From: DASQJL01 sp035689165
GTDB taxonomy: Bacteria; Eisenbacteria; RBG-16-71-46; SZUA-252
Assembly (NCBI GenBank): GCA_035689165.1
Contig: DASSLZ010000083.1
Coordinates: 1 to 7,101, forward strand
Length of the DNA stretch: 7,101 nucleotides
Direction: 5' to 3'
Shown here: positions 5,190 through 7,101 of the stretch, piece by piece
How the letters are laid out: the number at the start of each line of letters is the position of its first letter
How positions within the stretch are numbered: position 1 is the stretch's first letter
Notes under the pieces: model-generated
The model's input: the letters and a program-made list of their open reading frames with translations, nothing else
Database searches by the model: none
Told to the model about the DNA's origin: nothing
Translations under genes and position numbers: made by a program

Positions 5190-6476
5190 ATGAGCGACAC
5201 GGGACGCTTCCATCGGACGTTGCTGCCGTCCGGCCTCACCGTGATCGGCGAGGAGATGGACTCCGTCCGCTCGCTCGCCATCGGCGTCTGGATGAAGGTG
5301 GGCGCCCGCCACGAGGACGCCGCGACCAGCGGCATGTCCCACTTCCTGGAGCACATGGTCTTCAAGGGGTCGCGCCGCCGCGACGCCTACCAGATCGCGC
5401 TCTCGCTGGAGTCGGTGGGGGGGCACCTGGACGCGTTCACGGGGCGGGAGTCGACCTGCTTCTACGCGCGCGCGCTCGAGGACCACCTGGACCTCGCGGT
5501 GGACGTGCTCGCCGATCTCTCCCTCTCCCCGCGGCTCGACCCCGCCGACGTGGCCAAGGAGAAGCAGGTCGTGGCCGAGGAGATCCACAACTACGACGAC
5601 ACGCCCGACGACTGCGTGCACGACCTGTTCGCGGACGTCGTCTGGAACGGGCATCCCCTGGGAAACCGCATCCTCGGAAGCGAGGAGTCGGTGACCGCGT
5701 TCACCCCCGAGGAGGTGGCCGCCTATCACGGCCGCCACTACACGGCGGGGAACATGATCGTGGCGATCGCCGGACGCTTCGACTGGCCGCGCGTCGTGGA
5801 CCTGGTGGAGCGCCATTTCGCCCCGGCCCCGGCGGGCGCGCCGCCGGCGCCTCCTCGCGCCGCCAACGGCGCGGGGCGCGACGTCGTCCATCACGTGCGC
5901 GACCTGGCGCAGCAGTACCTGTGCATCGGCGCCCCGGGGCTTCGCCAGGAGGACCCCGACCGCTACGCGCTGGTGCTTCTTTCGACGGTGCTGGGCGGCG
6001 GTATGTCGTCGCGGCTTTTCCAGCGCGTGCGGGAGCAGGAGGGGCTCGCCTACTCCGTCTACACCTATTCCGATTCCTACGAGGACGCCGGCATCTTCTG
6101 CGCCGCGATGAGCGTCCACCCCTCGCAGGGGCGGAAAGCGGTACGCCTCACGCTCGAGGAGTTCGACCGGATCATCGAGGCCGGGATCACTCCCGAGGAG
6201 CTCTCGTCGGCCAAGGAGCAGTTGAAGGGGAGCCTGCTCCTCGGCCTGGAGAGCACCTCGAACCGGATGCACCGGATCGCGCGCTCCATCCTCTACAGCG
6301 GGCGCTTCCTCCCGGTCGACGAGCTGGTGCGCACCATCGACCGGATCACCGCCGAGGAGGTCCGCGAGATGGCCGTGCGCGTGCTGGATCGCGACCGGCT
6401 CTCCCTGGTCGCCCTGGGCGCCGATCAGAACGGCGCGTTCTCCGAAGCGGACCTGAACCACCGGGAGGTCGCATGA
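5190..6476 (+). CDS. M16B family zinc metallopeptidase (MlpA/YmxG-like)
   Basis: This is a 428-residue single-chain M16B peptidase, related to mitochondrial processing peptidase subunits. The inverted zinc motif HFLEH is at 51-55, with both His as ligands and Glu54 as catalytic base. Glu131 in VVAEEIHNY, 76 residues after His55, is the third ligand, so the enzyme should be active. The two homologous halves are joined by a Pro/Ala-rich linker (about 211-223). The C-terminal half has LGGGMSSRLFQRVRE and GLAYSVY, whose Arg281 and Tyr288 fit the substrate-binding pair of the family. There is no signal peptide, so it is predicted cytoplasmic, where bacterial homologues cut peptides inside a dimer cavity. 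The natural substrate is unknown. The ATG at 5190 has GGAGGAG 9 nt upstream. A peptidase of this family follows pnp in many bacteria, for example as mlpA in Bacillus. It overlaps dut by 4 nt. Confidence 0.94.
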   Translation: MSDTGRFHRTLLPSGLTVIGEEMDSVRSLAIGVWMKVGARHEDAATSGMSHFLEHMVFKGSRRRDAYQIALSLESVGGHLDAFTGRESTCFYARALEDHLDLAVDVLADLSLSPRLDPADVAKEKQVVAEEIHNYDDTPDDCVHDLFADVVWNGHPLGNRILGSEESVTAFTPEEVAAYHGRHYTAGNMIVAIAGRFDWPRVVDLVERHFAPAPAGAPPAPPRAANGAGRDVVHHVRDLAQQYLCIGAPGLRQEDPDRYALVLLSTVLGGGMSSRLFQRVREQEGLAYSVYTYSDSYEDAGIFCAAMSVHPSQGRKAVRLTLEEFDRIIEAGITPEELSSAKEQLKGSLLLGLESTSNRMHRIARSILYSGRFLPVDELVRTIDRITAEEVREMAVRVLDRDRLSLVALGADQNGAFSEADLNHREVA

Positions 6477-6976
6477 CCGCGGACGCGCGGGAGTCCCAAG
6501 CCGTGGAGCGACGTGAGACGAGAGCGCCGGAAGCGGCGGAGATCGGGGTGCGGGTCACGCTCCTCCCGCACGCCGCGGGGGCGCCCGCCTACGAGACCGA
6601 GCACGCCGCGGGCATGGATCTCCGCGCCGCGATCGAGGGGGAGCTGGTGCTCGCCCCCGGCCACGTGGCGCCGGTGCCGACCGGCATCCGGATCGAGATC
6701 CCACCCGGCTACGAGGGACAGGTCCGCGGGCGGAGCGGCCTGGCGCTCCGGCACGCGGTGGGGGTGCCCAATGCTCCCGGCACGATTGACGCCGACTACC
6801 GCGGCGAGGTGACGGTCCTTCTCGTGAACTGGGGCACCGAGCCGTACACGGTGCGCCGGGGAGACCGGATCGCGCAGCTGGTTATCGCGGCGGTGGCGCG
6901 GGCCCGCCTGGAGATCGCGGAGTCGCTCACGGAGACGGCGCGGGGCGCGGGCGGCTTCGGCCACACCGGCCGTTGA
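6473..6976 (+). CDS. dut: dUTP diphosphatase (trimeric dUTPase)
   Basis: The product has 167 residues and hydrolyses dUTP to dUMP and pyrophosphate, keeping uracil out of DNA and feeding dTMP synthesis. All five trimeric dUTPase motifs are present in order: AGMDLRAA (46-53), GRSGLAL (86-92), GTIDADYRGEV (103-113) with catalytic Asp106 and base-stacking Tyr109, GDRIAQLVI (130-138), and RGAGGFGHTGR at the C-terminus, the flexible lid over the active site. The family is usually about 145-155 residues. Here some 22 charged, Glu/Arg/Ala-rich residues precede the first conserved strand (IGVRVTLLP). The start ATG overlaps the peptidase stop as ATGA, with GGGAGG 4 nt upstream inside the peptidase gene, so translation is probably coupled. 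A later start cannot be excluded because the extension is not conserved. Confidence 0.97.
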   Translation: MTADARESQAVERRETRAPEAAEIGVRVTLLPHAAGAPAYETEHAAGMDLRAAIEGELVLAPGHVAPVPTGIRIEIPPGYEGQVRGRSGLALRHAVGVPNAPGTIDADYRGEVTVLLVNWGTEPYTVRRGDRIAQLVIAAVARARLEIAESLTETARGAGGFGHTGR

Positions 6977-7011
6977 GGCGCGCCCAGCCCGGGTGGGAAC
7001 GGGCCGCGGGA

Positions 7012-7033
7012 CGTACGGGTTCCTAACGGTACG
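7012..7033 (+). repeat. Imperfect inverted repeat directly before the last start codon
   Basis: CGTAC (7012-7016) pairs with GTACG (7029-7033), and GTT (7019-7021) pairs with AAC (7025-7027) around a 3-nt loop. It ends one base before ATG 7034. It could be an operator or leader hairpin, or chance. The rest of 6977-7033 shows no convincing terminator or promoter. Confidence 0.25.
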
Positions 7034-7101
7034 ATGCCCGACCCTTCCGGCCGCTCCCTTCCGATCGCGATCCTGACGGCCCTCGCCTGCGCCGGCGTTC
7101 T
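7034..7101 (+). CDS. Possible exported or membrane protein, N-terminus only
   Basis: An ATG opens a frame that stays open to the window edge, giving 22 complete codons. The N-terminus is short with one Arg (MPDPSGR), followed by a hydrophobic run (LPIAILTALACAGVL). This reads like a signal peptide or first membrane segment. A cysteine lies in ALTAC-like context (actual residues LTALAC), but -3 is not Leu, so a lipobox is weak. No good Shine-Dalgarno site precedes it and too little is visible to name a family. It lies 57 nt after dut. Confidence 0.4.
   Translation, partial: MPDPSGRSLPIAILTALACAGV

Noticed and set aside
4926..6461. Open frame of 511 codons on the minus strand, antisense to the M16 peptidase
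   Set aside because: Same artefact: biased composition, no motifs, and it runs across the pnp terminator and the whole peptidase gene, whose family motifs are intact.
6941..6973. dUTPase motif V with His in RGAGGFGHTGR instead of the common Ser
   Set aside because: GFGHSGR-type endings are normal in proteobacterial dUTPases such as that of E. coli.
1..7101. Search for a mobile, defence, CRISPR or otherwise novel system
   Set aside because: All substantial coding space is filled by known housekeeping genes in a conserved order. There are no transposase, integrase, array repeats or compositional breaks. The only unexplained stretches are short leaders and spacers.

Overview
This is a high-GC (roughly two thirds G+C or more by eye) bacterial chromosome segment holding a housekeeping translation/RNA-metabolism cluster. 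All recognisable genes lie on the + strand. In order they are: the 3' half of a DHH/DHHA1 (NrnA-type) phosphoesterase gene, truB, ribF, rpsO, pnp, an M16B zinc peptidase gene, dut, and the first 22 codons of a possible exported protein that runs off the window. The order truB-ribF-rpsO-pnp-M16 is an old arrangement in bacteria that usually continues the nusA-infB-rbfA operon, so those genes probably lie upstream (inference). GC level, GTG starts, strong purine-rich Shine-Dalgarno sites and gene order suggest a high-GC, non-model phylum (for example Gemmatimonadota-, Eisenbacteria- or Myxococcota-like). The sequence alone does not settle which.

Layout. Positions 1-2366 form a tightly packed block: the DHH gene overlaps truB by 29 nt, and truB overlaps ribF by 4 nt (GTGA). 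Positions 2367-2446 are a short leader before rpsO with a weak promoter-like stretch and a hairpin directly upstream of a near-perfect Shine-Dalgarno site. rpsO is followed by a 168-nt leader to pnp with two adjacent hairpins and a possible alternative pairing, but no U-tract terminator. pnp ends at 5080 and is followed by a textbook intrinsic terminator (5110-5144, TTCG loop, TTTT). A short M16-dut unit follows, overlapping by ATGA, with no clear promoter of its own. Positions 6977-7033 separate dut from the last, partial reading frame.

Function. The cluster joins RNA maturation and decay (TruB pseudouridylation of tRNA, ribosomal protein S15, PNPase, and the NrnA-type oligonucleotide/pAp phosphatase that removes end products of RNA decay) with flavin cofactor synthesis (RibF), peptide turnover (M16B) and nucleotide-pool sanitation (Dut). 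I see no mobile element, CRISPR array, tRNA, rRNA or defence-like system and no clearly new system. The points most worth a second look are the RNA structures in the rpsO and pnp leaders, the RGG-type tail of PNPase, and a divergent motif in the riboflavin kinase half of RibF.
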